This document shows, piece by piece, positions 13,701 through 24,857 of a stretch of 64,000 nucleotides of DNA; positions within the stretch are counted from its first letter, which is position 1; each line of letters starts with the position of its first letter. Source of the stretch: Polytrichum commune (taxonomy: Eukaryota; Streptophyta; Polytrichopsida; Polytrichales; Polytrichaceae); contig OX485805.1 of assembly GCA_950295325.1 (NCBI GenBank), forward strand, positions 47,394,758 through 47,458,757. The letters are read 5' to 3'. The translations under genes and the position numbers were made by a program. The notes beneath the pieces were generated by a model that saw nothing but the letters and a program-made list of their open reading frames with translations, did no database searches and was not told where the DNA came from.

Positions 13701-16700
13701 TGCTGTTTTATCGATGTAGATATCAAGAGGTTACATTATGAAGGTTTCTTGACTGGGGTACGCTTGATTTTAACATGTGCACCTGCATTCTGAATCGTGT
13801 CAATTTAACCTCTTCTGACACTCTGACAGGTGTAGTGGAAATTTTTAGTGTCCAACTTGAAAGTGGTTCTGAACATCTTGCAGTGGGTTGAGGAGAAGAC
13901 AGGAGGTAGGTGGGTAGCCAAAGATGTTACATCCGTCTCTATTGAAACACTTCGTAAAGGGGGCCCATCAGTTGTATGCCAACAACTTTGTGGGATACCA
14001 AAGGTAACTACTTCCTAGAGCCTCAAAGTGTAAGCACAGTAAAACAATTTTCTTGGTTCTAGTATATTGAGCATGATGAGGTAACATTTAAGCTGGATGA
14101 TTGCTTGAAGTGAGGTAATGCAAACTGAACAGTAGGTACAGGTTGAAGACTAAACTGGAAGACTGAGGTAATATTCGACGCCTATTATTCTAGAGATTTG
14201 ACTCAAAGTGCTTTTGGCATTTCAGGGTTCTGTTTGTGTGGTTAATGCTGCTAGCAATCGTGACATCGAAGTCTTTGCAGCTGGCATGCTTCAGGTACTT
14301 CACATACATCTTTGTAAGATGGTGCTTGTAACACTTTCTGGCAATTATGGCCAATTGAGCTTATATGAAGCATACAACTGGATGCGCAAGTGCTGTTGCC
14401 ACTCAAATGCATAGTGTTCAGAATTTCTAGCATATATAAGGTAAGGTAGGATCTGAAACAATGGAATGATGAGGAATTTTGGTGGTATTTGGAAACAGGC
14501 GGAAATGAAAGGAAAGAAGTTTCTTTGTCGTACTGCAGCAGCATTTGTGTCAGCTAGAATTGGCCACCATCCAAAACTAATCACTCCACAAGACCTTGAT
14601 GTGAACACTCATCCTGGTGGGCAGAATGGCGGTCTTGTGGTAGTAGGCTCTTATGTGCCCAAAACCACTAAACAGGTTCAACACCACCTGATTACAGTAC
14701 TCTTAATTTCCTGATATGTTATCATTTGTGTGGAGAATTGTCTGCTCTAGTAGCACTCTGAATACTCTCGTCATTGTACGCAGGTTGAAGAACTGAGAGC
14801 ACAGTGTGGAGACTTTCTTGAGTGTATCACTGTAATTTTCTCACTATTCCATCCTGCACTTGCTTGTAGCTATGTAGAGCTTTTTCTTTTATACCTTAGA
14901 GGTTCCAGAAGTCCATTATGGGTCTCAAGATGTCATATGGAGTTGTTTAGAATCACCTGCTTCTGTTATGAGGTAATGATGTCAAAAGTAACTCCATCTA
15001 GAGTGTAGCCATTTAACCTTCATTTGGATTCTGAACCAATACTTTATGCAAAGAGTAATTTTGGCTTGCACAAATGACCTAGATTCAATCCATACCACGT
15101 AAATCTTACAACCGCTGCTACATATGACTGCATTTTCTTTTTTAGTAGTAGATTGTCTACAATATGGTTTTAGTCTCTTGAACCAAGTAATACATGACTT
15201 CAATACTTGTTCAGGCCTTGAACAAATTGTCACATAGACCAAGCAATAGTAGGTTAAACCTGCTAAAGGATGTTGTTGCTCAAATATTACATGTATCTCA
15301 TCACTATAATGTCAAATAAAACCCCTTTTATTACTGCAGATGAAATCTAGTTGCTGAGGTTTGCACATCACTTCTACCTCAATTTATCTTTGTTAAATTA
15401 TTGGTCTTCATTACACTAGTTTATTATTAGGTTTGAATTGTTGAAGTCCTCAGCATTCCGTTTATTGTTAGTGAATAATTAGAGTGCGACAGTGATGATA
15501 AATTTGAATAAAGGGGATGGAGGATCATCAAGACTGACCTTTAGCCTTTGGATGTTATTGCAGGTTAATGTGGGGGCTTTGGCAACAGGGTCACCCAAGG
15601 ATCGGGAGTTAGAAATCAGTCAGGCTGCTAGAATTGCTGATTCTTTGCTGTCTGCAGGGAAGGATACACTTATCATGACCAGCCGCCAGCTTGTCACAGG
15701 ATCCAGTAAGTTCCTTGGGCAAACTCTGAATGAACCTGTAGAGTATATATGACGTGTTTCTTGTCACACACAAGGGTGTCAGTGGGGTATAAGGTTGAAC
15801 TCAGTGAAGGCCAAGGAGTCCTTATGCACTGTGATTCTTCAGTATAGTACTTGGGGATGTGGTTATTAGAGTTGAAAGCAACGGGAAGATGTGATTTACA
15901 AATGTTATGGCCATGAATATTTCTTTTCCTGCACTGGAAGAAAGTTGAGTATGCTGGACAGCTCACAGTTGCCATCCAGAAAATGCTTACGAGGACAAGG
16001 AATTTATGTGCCGGCAGGTAAGGAAGAGAGCCTTAACATTGGGAGTAAGGTCAGTTCTGCTCTTGTGGATATTGTGACACGCATCAAGACAAGGCCAAGA
16101 TACTTACTTGCCAAGGTACTTTTCAGGAATTCATCAGTTGAATTGAGGTTTCAGATGTTAATCTTGTTAGTTTTAAGGTAAATGAGAACATTTTTATTCA
16201 CTCAATACAGGTGATATCTAATGTATAGGTTGGCTACATTAAATATGTTTCTACGAGTATAAGTTCTGAAATATTAGTACTGAGCACAAGAGTACGCATG
16301 GGATCTTGAATGATCTTGTACACAGGGAGGAATAACGTCGTCAGACCTGGCAACAAAGGCTATGGGAGCACAGCGTGCAGAGGTGGCAGGCCAGGCTTTG
16401 CCAGGGGTACCCCTGTGGCGTCTTGGTCCTGGCAGTCGCCATCCAAATATCCCATACATTGTTTTTCCTGGTAAGCACTACATTATCATTGAATTTGCAA
16501 ACAGCAAATCCTGGTGATGTATAGGCGGTGTGGACACTGCTGGCGAAGCCAAATTGTTACCACAAGTTGAACTTATGTTTTGGGTTCCAGGAAATGTTGG
16601 AGGTGTGGATGCCCTCGCCCAGGTTGTGAAGACATGGTCAAGGCCAGCAAGGTTGTCAACTAAAGATATACTCCTGGTAAGCTTATCATTCAAAATAAAG

Positions 16701-19700
16701 ATATGGTAATGGTGTGGTCAATATTGAAAGAGGGTCAATAAGAGGTTGTTATAAGGTAATAATCTAGCTTGTCAACACCACCATCGATGGTTTTGTTTCC
16801 CAAGAATCTGCTGCAAATGTGTAAATGCCTCCTTAGACAGTTGAGATTGTCTTTGCTGGAACTACATCCACACTCATCATACTCAACATCAAGCAAGTTC
16901 AATACAATGCTATGATGGACACATCTTTTCTTTGAGAGATAGTAGAACTGGTAGTAAGTGTTTGAGATCTGCAGGCAGCTGAAGAGGGGGGATATGCTAT
17001 TGGCGCATTCAATGTGTACAACTTGGAAGGTGCCATGGCTGTTGTAGCTGCAGCTGAGGAGGAAAAGAGTCCAGCTATTCTGCAGGTTCTTGTCTCCCAT
17101 ACATCGATACTTTCTCTTCAACTCATTCGAATAATTAATGATGAGTTGTGGAAGATCTCTTCAATGATTGTTCTCTCTGTCCTGGGAAATTGTGTGAACC
17201 TTTGACTTATCATCCTGCACATAATACTGATGGATAAGTTCGCTTGTTATCTCTGCTATTGTAATTGCTCAAATATTTTAATAATAATACTAGGTCCCAA
17301 ATGATATTGTGGTAGTGCTCTGAGGCAATTGCAGTCTCTGGTGAGAAATGCTCGTGATACTCATGGCAAATTTCTGGTTGCAGATACACCCAGGAGCACT
17401 GAGTCATGGAGGTAAACCTTTGGTGGCTTGCTGCCTTGCAGCTGCTAAGAATGCTACGGTATGCTTGTTTCAACTGTTACAAACTTTAGGACTAAATGGT
17501 GTAATATGTTGACCTGTTTGGGCTTTTATGTGGATGTTGATGGCTTATTAATAGTAAATATCGTGAAACCAATTGGTGAAACATTAACTAACTGCTGCCA
17601 TATACTGTACATCCCATGTCCAGTTTTTCTTTTCTAGCATGTGTGCCATTAATTTTAACCTTTTTGTAACCGTGACTTGACCTCTCAATTGTCTCATTGG
17701 CCTCTTGCATTGTTGTGGAGCATTAGATTTTCCTCAAATATTTCTTAGATGATTCTAACTTAAGAAATCTGATATTTCTCTTAATTAATAAGAAATCCAT
17801 GCCAAAATACCAAGTTCAAAAAGATAAAGTAGCTGATTCTCAACTCTTTTCTCTTGGTTTGGCTGAAACATTTAAATAATATTAAAGCATAGTAGAATCT
17901 CTTTTTGTAATTGAATGATTTGGCAGCGTTAGCTGAGTTGGGAAGGGGTCTATAGTAGCTTATACATGCAGGACAGTCAACATAATTTTGTGTACCTTCT
18001 GGTTTCAACAGGTTCCAATATCTGTGCACCTTGATCATGGTGACAACGAGCATGTGGTTATGGAAGCTCTAGAACTGGCATGTCACTTACCTTGTTTCTA
18101 ATTGTCAAGTTTGAAATCTCAATTGCCTATGAGGTTTACAAACACTAGCCCCAAATTCTGGTTGTTTCCTCGCATGCGCTTGTCACGAGCTTGATGCGTC
18201 TTCTGTATGTTAAAAGCTGATTTTTCTGTTATCTGGTCCCTGGAAAGGTGTTGTAATGTGTTTTTCTCTCATGAGCTGCAGGGCTTTGATTCTGTCATGG
18301 TTGACGGCTCCCATCTCTCCCTAGAGGACAATATCGCCTTCACAAACAAAATCGTCGCAGCTGCTCATGCAAGGGGTTTAGCTGTGGAGGCGGAGATTGG
18401 GCGTTTGTCAGGCACAGAGGATGGTCTTACTGTTCAAGAATATGAGGCTCGATTGACCTCTGTAGATCAGGTTGGGTGATGTGTTCAATCTCTCTGAAAA
18501 ATCAGTTCTGGGCAGTGAATTGGTATGCTGAAAAAAATTAGAACTAACTAGAGTTTGGAAAATGTTGATAAGGTATATAAGTCTTAAATGGTTTCTTTGT
18601 CTGACTTGCCCACTTCTTCTAGAATATGAGACATGTGATTAGTACAAGATGGTTAGCAAATCCAAATCGAGGCTGTGGCCACTTTTCTCATAATACTGGA
18701 GCTCATATGATTATGATATTCATTGTCAAAGTGAAGATTCTTGTGCCCATCAACTGATCATACAGGCCGTTCTTGGAGTCACACCAAGCCACATATACTC
18801 ACATATAGGTGTCCTGATATTAAAAAAAACTGGACAAGGGCTGTCTACCTTACGTTCTTCATCAGCTCTGAACTTTAATCCTACCTCCCCGTCAATCATC
18901 TTAGTCTGAATCTGTTATTGGACTTTTTGTTCTGTTTTGGTAGATACATACTCAGAAAATATTTAAGGAAAAAATGATTGTTCATATTGCAGGCTAAGAC
19001 ATTCCTGGAGAAAACAGGAGTTGATGCACTTGCAGTCTGCATTGGGAATGTGCATGGCAAGTATCCAGCTAGTGGCCCCAAACTAGACCTCAACCTCCTG
19101 AAGGTCTTCCTTCTATCCTTCATAACCTTTTCTGACTTCTCTGGTTTGAAATCGAGTTGACCTGCTTTATTCATCACTGTAATTTCAATATTCTAAGGGT
19201 TGAGTTGATTTGATGCAGGAATTACATGGAGTAGCAGTGTCACACAAGGCAGTGCTAGTTCTGCATGGAGCTTCAGGTGTCACCACAGATCTTGTTCAGG
19301 TATTGTGTCACTGCAGATTGATCTTTTGGTGTCTTTGTTTTAAGTACAGAAGATACCAAGTGTTAATTTTAAAACTAGGATAGGCAACCGATATTACTGT
19401 TGTTAGGAATTCTTGAGATAAGGTAGACAACCACTTTTTCGGTTACTTTTCTTAACCGGACACCTATAATTGAGTGGTATGTGGTTAGGTGTACCTCCAA
19501 GAACGGACACCAAAATGGCATCATTTGTTTCAAACAAATTGGACCACGTGCTCACAATATAGTCAACATAATCCCGGGGCGGGTTCGGGGGGGACCTCTA
19601 TGACCATCTAATGAGCACAAGAATCTTCACTTCGATAATGAATAAGATTGCATTCTGTGTGTCTGCAGGGTTGCATAGAGAGAGGCGTTCGGAAATTCAA

Positions 19701-19851
19701 TGTGAACACTGAGGTGCGTGGGGCATACATGAAATCACTCGGAAATGCAAAGAAGGACTTGGTGGAGGTTATGGGGTCATCAAAGGCAGCCATGAAGGAA
19801 GTTGTTGCTGAAAAGATGAGAATTTTTGGTTCATCAGGGAAAGCTCAATAA
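5844..19851 (+). CDS. Fused HIBADH-type dehydrogenase / DUF1537 kinase / class II aldolase (5' end unresolved)
   Basis: About 37 exons can be read, joining to roughly 1,260 residues. The order matches the plant ketose-bisphosphate aldolase class-II family protein (Arabidopsis At1g18270 type, about 1,370 aa): dehydrogenase-like domain 1, dehydrogenase domain 2, DUF1537 (four-carbon acid sugar kinase) and fructose-bisphosphate-type class II aldolase. Nearly all borders are GT-AG with matching phase; two introns use GC donors (9160 and 18,078). The stop is TAA at 19,849-19,851. The N-terminal half of domain 1 is not found upstream, and the exon ending at 5898 is followed by GG instead of GT, so the true start is unknown. 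ATG 6043 is the first in-frame start that needs no abnormal splice. Known: DUF1537 proteins are sugar-acid kinases. Inferred: the fusion handles a C4 sugar acid such as threonate, probably in the cytosol. The exon starting at 11,747 has an uncertain 3' border. Confidence 0.88.
8301..11555 (+). other. Exons of dehydrogenase domain 2 (complete HIBADH/threonate-dehydrogenase-like domain)
   Basis: Exons 8301-8498, 8879-8954, 9079-9159, 9565-9645, 9772-9848, 9960-10,014, 10,393-10,441, 10,685-10,822, 10,911-10,992, 11,256-11,334 and 11,509-11,555. Visible motifs in order: Rossmann loop FIGLGAMGFGMA, substrate motif DAPVSGGV, and KMVNQLLAGVH carrying the catalytic lysine. This is the full NAD(P)-binding domain plus helical C-terminal domain of the beta-hydroxyacid dehydrogenase family, so it is predicted active. 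The substrate cannot be told from the sequence; fusion to a DUF1537 kinase favours a C4 sugar acid. The intron after 9159 starts with GC and carries a LINE fragment. Confidence 0.9.
9170..9490 (-). mobile_element. LINE reverse-transcriptase fragment in an intron
   Basis: On the minus strand 9298-9489 reads openly and contains VQRGVRQGCPLAPYAF, the signature between reverse-transcriptase motifs 3 and 4 of plant LINEs. The residues before it (VRGLIPV) also fit. Downstream (to about 9170) the frame is broken and degenerate. Only a short relic is present, inserted antisense in the GC-AG intron between exons 9079-9159 and 9565-9645. Confidence 0.75.
11747..16676 (+). other. Exons of the DUF1537 (four-carbon acid sugar kinase) domain
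   Basis: Exons 11,747-about 12,081 (3' border uncertain), 12,128-12,215, 12,547-12,666, 12,780-12,898, 13,457-13,529, 13,884-14,003, 14,226-14,294, 14,499-14,675, 14,784-14,831, 15,564-15,705, 16,018-16,115, 16,326-16,470 and 16,591-16,676. Motifs: VVLDDDPTGTQTVHG, FFILTNSRAL, VLRGDSTLRGHFPQEADA, ICPFFLQGGRYT, VVGSYVPKTTKQ, AKGGITSSDLATKA and PYIVFPGNVGG, covering both the substrate-binding and nucleotide-binding halves of the family (known bacterial members phosphorylate 3-oxo-tetronate, threonate or erythronate). The first exon ends oddly: homology would put the border at 12,027 (GATAG) but TG follows, so the nearest in-phase GT is at 12,082. Confidence 0.88.
18625..18790 (-). repeat. Dispersed repeat R1, inverted copy in intron
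   Basis: Read on the minus strand it runs 'aagaatcttcactttgacaa', 'catatgagctcca', 'gtggccacagcctcgat' and 'tttgctaaccat', matching the right half of the copy at 2510-2880. It lies in the intron between exons 18,282-18,470 and 18,993-19,103. Confidence 0.7.
19425..19650 (+). repeat. Dispersed repeat R1, copy in last intron
   Basis: Begins 'ccggacacctataattgag', continues 'gtatgtggttaggtgt', 'ccaagaacggacacca' and 'gaccatctaatgagcaca', and stops about 20 bp before the last exon of the fused aldolase gene. It is close to the copies at 2510 and 46,772. Confidence 0.75.
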
Positions 19852-20939
19852 ATATCAAGACACTTCAACAAGGGGATTTATGACCATTGAGAGAATTCAG
19901 CCCAACCAAAATCTACCACAGCTGTCTATTGTGTACAAATAGATGATGCAGATCTACAAATGCCTCCAGTCTTAATAACCAACAAGATTCTGAATCGGTT
20001 TGGCGCTCTCATGTCCTGTGTTATCTGCATATGTTTAAGTATTAAGGCCACCAGCAAGCCGATTTTGTATATTATTGGACTCATTAGTACATTAAGTTTA
20101 AATTTGAGCCAGCTCCTCTGCTTCTGGAATCTTTCCTCTCCCAAACCCTAATAAGGACCGGAGATTGATTACCCTCCAGACTTGAAAAATGAGCTGATTT
20201 GTGAGTAAGAAAATGATTACTCGTTCATTGTACACTCAATAGTCAGGTCAACTCTATTTGACCTGCTTTGTTGCAATGTTCATGAAGAGTTCCTTTTTTG
20301 AGTCTGGAGGCATCTGTCCACACCTCTGTCTTTAATTCGATTCTTCTGAATATTGTTGGATGATGTTGGGTGTTGTATTCGTAACAGATGTGTAATCCAA
20401 CTGTGCACAGATCCTGCATGGATGCATAGATGGTCTTGGAGATTTAATCAGTGATATAAGTTACTGGAAACTGAATTATTTGTGATTGCAAACAATTTCA
20501 CAATCTCACAATCCCTGCAAACCTCAACACAGACAAAAGCACCAGCAACCTATTTGCGAAGGCAACTTAATCGCACATATCAATGTACAATCCTTGCCAA
20601 ATACGTCTCAAATATGGGTGTCTGAGTAAGAAATTTTAACTACTAGCCTTGCCATATCCTATCTGTACCCACCATCTATCTGCTTCAGGTTGGTGATTAC
20701 TAGGATGCTGCAATATTCTTCAAATTTGTGAAATAATTCCAAGTGGACATATACGGATAGTGGAGACTAAATCAATAAGGTTCTTAGATAATGGCCATTC
20801 AATTACCTTCTAATATGGTTATTTACATTTAATTACATTTAATCACACCTAATTAGTTTGATTGTGTATGAATACTTTGTGAAAGTAGAACATATCAACT
20901 AAACTATTATAAAATAAAGATACTAAAATAAAACACTAG
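19852..20939 (+). other. 3' untranslated and downstream region of the fused aldolase gene
   Basis: No gene. AT-rich sequence follows the stop codon; the 3' end cannot be fixed. A short inverted R1 fragment ('atatgggtgtctgagtaag') lies near 20,610. Confidence 0.4.
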
Positions 20940-21300
20940 TTTTAGTTCCATATTAAAATGACATAGACCATTTCAATGGTAAGTCACAAAAATTATAACC
21001 TCAGTGCTAATGTGGGTTTTGTAATGTTTTGGACTTCCAAGTTAATTACATGCTTTATTAACAGTTTCACTTCGAAAAGGAATCCCAATCAATTGCTTAT
21101 TTACTCAATGAAAGTGAATATATATATATATATTGGATTTTGGACCTTGAAAATGAAATGCACTCAATATGGGTTATATGGACAACCAACCTTCAAGAAT
21201 GCGGGTCAGGCTAGGGTCGGGGGGTTAGGCCAGGATCATGTTTTTTTTGGTGTTGCCCCTACCCGCCGCCCGACAAGTGCAACACTCATTAGGGCATTTT
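20940..21300 (+). repeat. Repeat R2, plus-strand copy
   Basis: Matches 51,560-51,905 in inverted orientation over about 300 bp. Shared pieces include 'tccaagttaattac', 'cccaatcaattgcttattta', 'tatattggatttt', 'gcactcaatatggg' and 'aaccttcaagaatgc'. An open frame runs through most of this copy, but no known protein is recognised. It includes a TA run at about 21,119-21,132. Confidence 0.75.
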
Positions 21301-21689
21301 AAAGAGACTTGGCTGAAACTCAATTTTGATAAAGTTGGGACTCAAATTCGATCAAGCCAAAACCAATAATGCCATGACACATGTCATGGTTGTGAGTGCT
21401 AAGGTGAGGAGGAATGAGCAGTTTAAATGAGCAATTATAGTAGAATGTAGCCATTGGTAATATGTTCGGACCAACTTTTGACTTCAAAAGTTTACAATAA
21501 TTTCTATTTAAGGAATAAAATTATTGAAAATGTTGCAGTCCTCCTAATGTTTGTCTTCCTACTTGGGATAAATTTGCACTACCTTATACTTCTCCAAAAC
21601 ATGGCGCAGATTCTCTCAAGTGCTCGGTTATGGGCGCCTTTGCTCTAGATGGCATTTCTACTTGGATGTCATACGGTGTGTAGGAAAAT

Positions 21690-22380
21690 AGGTTCTCACA
21701 TTCAAACAAATGCATACTATGACTTGTGTTTGAATTGAGGCACGTGCTGGATTATATGCCAGTGGTCTCAAAGTGGTTATTGCATGAGGCTTTATTCTAT
21801 CATCTATTAGAAGTCATGATTCCAATTTTAGACATGATTCTACTACACCGGTTATGGTATTCCGTGTCATGTACGCTTAGATGGATGAATGGTCTAAACT
21901 AGATGCTCAGAGGCCTAGAAGTGTCACGACCGCTACCCATCTACTAATTTGTCAACATGAGTAACTTTTTAAAGTACATAATTATTTAGGTGTTGATTGT
22001 TTACCATAAGACATTGGAATGCTTGAGGTTGTTGTTTTTACGTTGTAACATGCAAGAGGAAGATGATACTGAGCACACTAATACCAAATAGCATACAAGA
22101 ACCAAGAACTTATTGTCATGTGTATACCATTGAGTTCAAGACCATTGTGTAACTTAGGCACAAACTTCATGCTATTATTGAGCATACTAACGCCAAGATA
22201 TTAGTAAGCACACTAAAGCCAAGTGTCATTAGGTTGCACTGTCTAGCACAATAACTCCAAGTTGTTGGCCATTAGTGTTACCTAGTATAAGCCTCATAAT
22301 CACAACACTAAATTACATGTTTGACACTAGATACCATAAACATTGTACTTTTTCAACTACCAGATTAGTTTGAATGAGAG
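21690..22380. repeat. Diverged repeat related to 180-1010
   Basis: The stretch around 22,170-22,230 (…'ccaagatattagtaagcaca'…) is the reverse complement of sequence at about 270-325, and 21,880-21,930 is inverted relative to about 910-960, while 'ataccataaacattgta' (22,331) is direct with 676. A mosaic of old copies of one repeat; no gene seen. Confidence 0.5.
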
Positions 22381-22410
22381 TGTAGTAAGTCTACTACATG
22401 ATTGTGTATC

Positions 22411-24288
22411 TAAGGTAGGAATACCATAACCCGTGAAAATAAGGTGATTCGGCTAGAATGAGTGGCTTGAAATTTTGTGCAATATTTTTCAAAGATGGAG
22501 AAGAAGAAATGATGAGGAATGCAAGTTGTTTTGTAATTTTATTCCTTGCAAATAATTAGTTACATTTTTTCAAAGAGGCAAGTAACTCGAACCCCCTACT
22601 TGTACAATAGAGTCTCCTTAATCTAAACATCAAAATATTCTACTCCAGATTCAAGAACAACTATAGTTAAGTAGAAAATTTCTAGGTATTATTATATGTT
22701 TGAAGAAGTTCGCCACTTGATTTGCTTTAGTTGAGGGTCTTTAATACGCTCGGGCCACTGAGGATCATCCTCGGGGGGTGCATCTTTCATTAAAACCTAG
22801 AATCATGGGCGTTCATTGCATACTCTAAAAACCCCCTATATACAAGTTATTTTTTGTGAAATGAAGTAATACACATACAATTGCAACAATAAATATACAA
22901 GTGACAATATGTATACACAAAAGAACATCCATTCATATATAGTCATTAACATAAGTATACAAATATACTTTTGAACAATAATCAACCCCTATAATATGTA
23001 TAACAAATTATCCTAGCTTTCATCAGCAAAGTCGTTGAAAACTTTTTCATCTCCCGGATGTAACTCATAAACATTTGATTCACCAATATATGTCATTATA
23101 GCCAATGCAATTATTGTCTCTAAGTCTACCATCAAATGATCAATAAGATCATATGTCCACTTGTTGTTAGCTTTTTTTTGATACCAACATAAACCAATCT
23201 CCACGTTTGATGGACGGTCCATCAAGTCAATTAGATCCCTATACTCCACCCAACGATTACAAAACTCCCTCCGCATCCAATATGAAAACTTATGATATGT
23301 AGTATAGTAACAGTACCATACAAGTACAATTATTGTATACTTTTTAAAGGCCTTCCATATATGTACGTAACTATAAATTATAACATGTATACCATATGTA
23401 TACGTAATACGGCAAGGTCCAAATCAATACCCCTCATGTGCACTCACGTATACTCATACATGTTTAGCACAGTGCACCCCCCGAGGGATCATCAAGAAAC
23501 GCCTTTATACGATCACTCACAATGTTGGGCTCCGTAACAACCTCCATGTACACTACTAACACAAATAACACACTAGTGACACTATAGCACGACAACATAA
23601 TTTCGTGAACAGGTTGCACTCAACTTTAGTTACCTAGATATCACTATAATCAACTAGATATTTTGGCAAACCGAATTTAGAACAACTATAGTTAACTACA
23701 TTTCTTGGCAGGTCAACTCGTGAACAACTATAGTTACGAAAGGCAACTAGTCAACTAACAATTAGATTAGTTGGTTAGTTGTCCAAGGTCTGGTGTGCTT
23801 GAAGTGCAATAGTCTCATGCCCTCAATTTCGTGTGTGAAGTCACCCATAGTATATAAGGTAGAAATACCATAACCCATTAACCACCCTCTAGCTGTGCAC
23901 TAGACTGACGTCATAATGGTGAAGTGCCATTTCTAAAACCAATCTTAACTAGGCGGCAACTTCAATGCGTGTACACTTAGTGTAGCCAATTGAAATCAAG
24001 TGTTAATGTACTCATGAAGTAACCGATTTAGGCGATGTTATGTATGAAAATGCAGATTACTGCGTTCGGTGTAGGGAGAATCTAGTGAACGAGTAGTGGG
24101 TTGGACAAACTTTCCACTTTGAAAAATTGTAACATTTTTTGTATAGAGCAAAAAAATATGAAACAACTTGCATTTTTTCTTCATGAATCCTTCTCTTCTA
24201 TGTTGGAAAATTAATTATCTCATGATTGTCAGACCGGATCTTCAATGCGAATCACCTTATTTATACGGGTTATGGTATTTCTACCTTA
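22411..24288. mobile_element. Inverted-repeat element, about 1.9 kb, superfamily not assigned
   Basis: The first 42 bp (from 'taaggtaggaataccataac') and the last 42 bp are near-perfect inverted repeats (about 38 of 42), and weaker inverted similarity extends about 100 bp further in (shared 'aatgcaagttgttt'). A third copy of the end sequence lies at about 23,857. Inside, 'atcatcctcggggggtgca' near 22,763 is inverted near 23,472, suggesting a smaller nested element. An open minus-strand frame at 23,013-23,276 (87 codons, no recognised domain) lies between those inner repeats. No clear target duplication is visible. The element contains no recognisable transposase. Confidence 0.55.
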
Positions 24289-24508
24289 CATCTGAAGAGG
24301 TCCCTTAACCCCTGATGAGTGAAGGCGCATACAGCTTTGACTCATCAACCCCTTTGATCTTTTGGGACCATAGACACGGAAGTTAATTAATTGTCAAAAG
24401 TGTGGTAGCATGGCACAATCTTGATTGAAAGCAAGCCCACTCAGTTATGACTATAGCCACTGCATCAGTGGTCGAGGAGGTTTTTGGGCATGCATAATCG
24501 GTTGAGAT

Positions 24509-24857
24509 ACTACACTAAATATGATATTTAGTGTTTGATGCACTAAATACGAACGCATACACTAAACATCACTAACCCTATGAAAGTAAGTAACGTTAAA
24601 TGTGAACTCAAACACTAAATATCAACTATGGTAATATGTAGAAGTTACATGCACGAATTTAATGTTAGTAAGGAAACGAAAAATAATTAACAATGATAAA
24701 AGGAGACGGGAAGTGGCGATAGGGAAGGCGAGAGGGAAGGTGGTTGCGCATTTATGTTTAACACTAATTGTCAAAGAATTGAAAATTAGTGTTGAGCAGG
24801 ATAGGGTGGTAGCAACACTAAACATAATCAAACACTAAATATCATATTTAGTGTAGT
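24509..24857. mobile_element. MITE with CACTA-type termini (full copy)
   Basis: About 349 bp with 29-30 bp terminal inverted repeats starting ACTACACTAAATATG and ending CATATTTAGTGTAGT. The first 21 bp after ACTA are themselves palindromic around 'cactaaatatgatatttagtg'. An internal hairpin is formed by 'acactaattgtcaaa' and 'attgaaaattagtgtt'. No coding capacity. The CACTA start suggests the EnSpm/CACTA superfamily, but the flanks do not show a 3-bp target duplication. A second copy lies at 63,827-64,000 in the opposite orientation. Confidence 0.75.

Larger units (their letters stand above)
16975..19851 (+). other. Exons of the class II (zinc) aldolase domain
   Basis: Exons 16,975-17,085, 17,384-17,458, 18,012-18,077, 18,282-18,470, 18,993-19,103, 19,219-19,299 and 19,669-19,851. 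Motifs of class II FBP/tagatose-bisphosphate aldolases are all present: GAFNVYNLEG, SVHLDHGDN (zinc His and catalytic Asp), VMVDGSHL, EAEIGRLSGTEDG, CIGNVHGKYP (zinc His), VLHGASGV (zinc His) and VRKFNVNTEVR (phosphate binding). Predicted to be a functional aldolase acting on the phosphorylated product of the kinase domain. The intron at 18,078 has a GC donor. Two introns carry R1 repeats in opposite orientations. Confidence 0.92.

Noticed and set aside
24509-24857. 3-bp target duplication for the CACTA-ended MITE
   Set aside because: Flanking triplets differ whichever terminal base is chosen, so no duplication is claimed.
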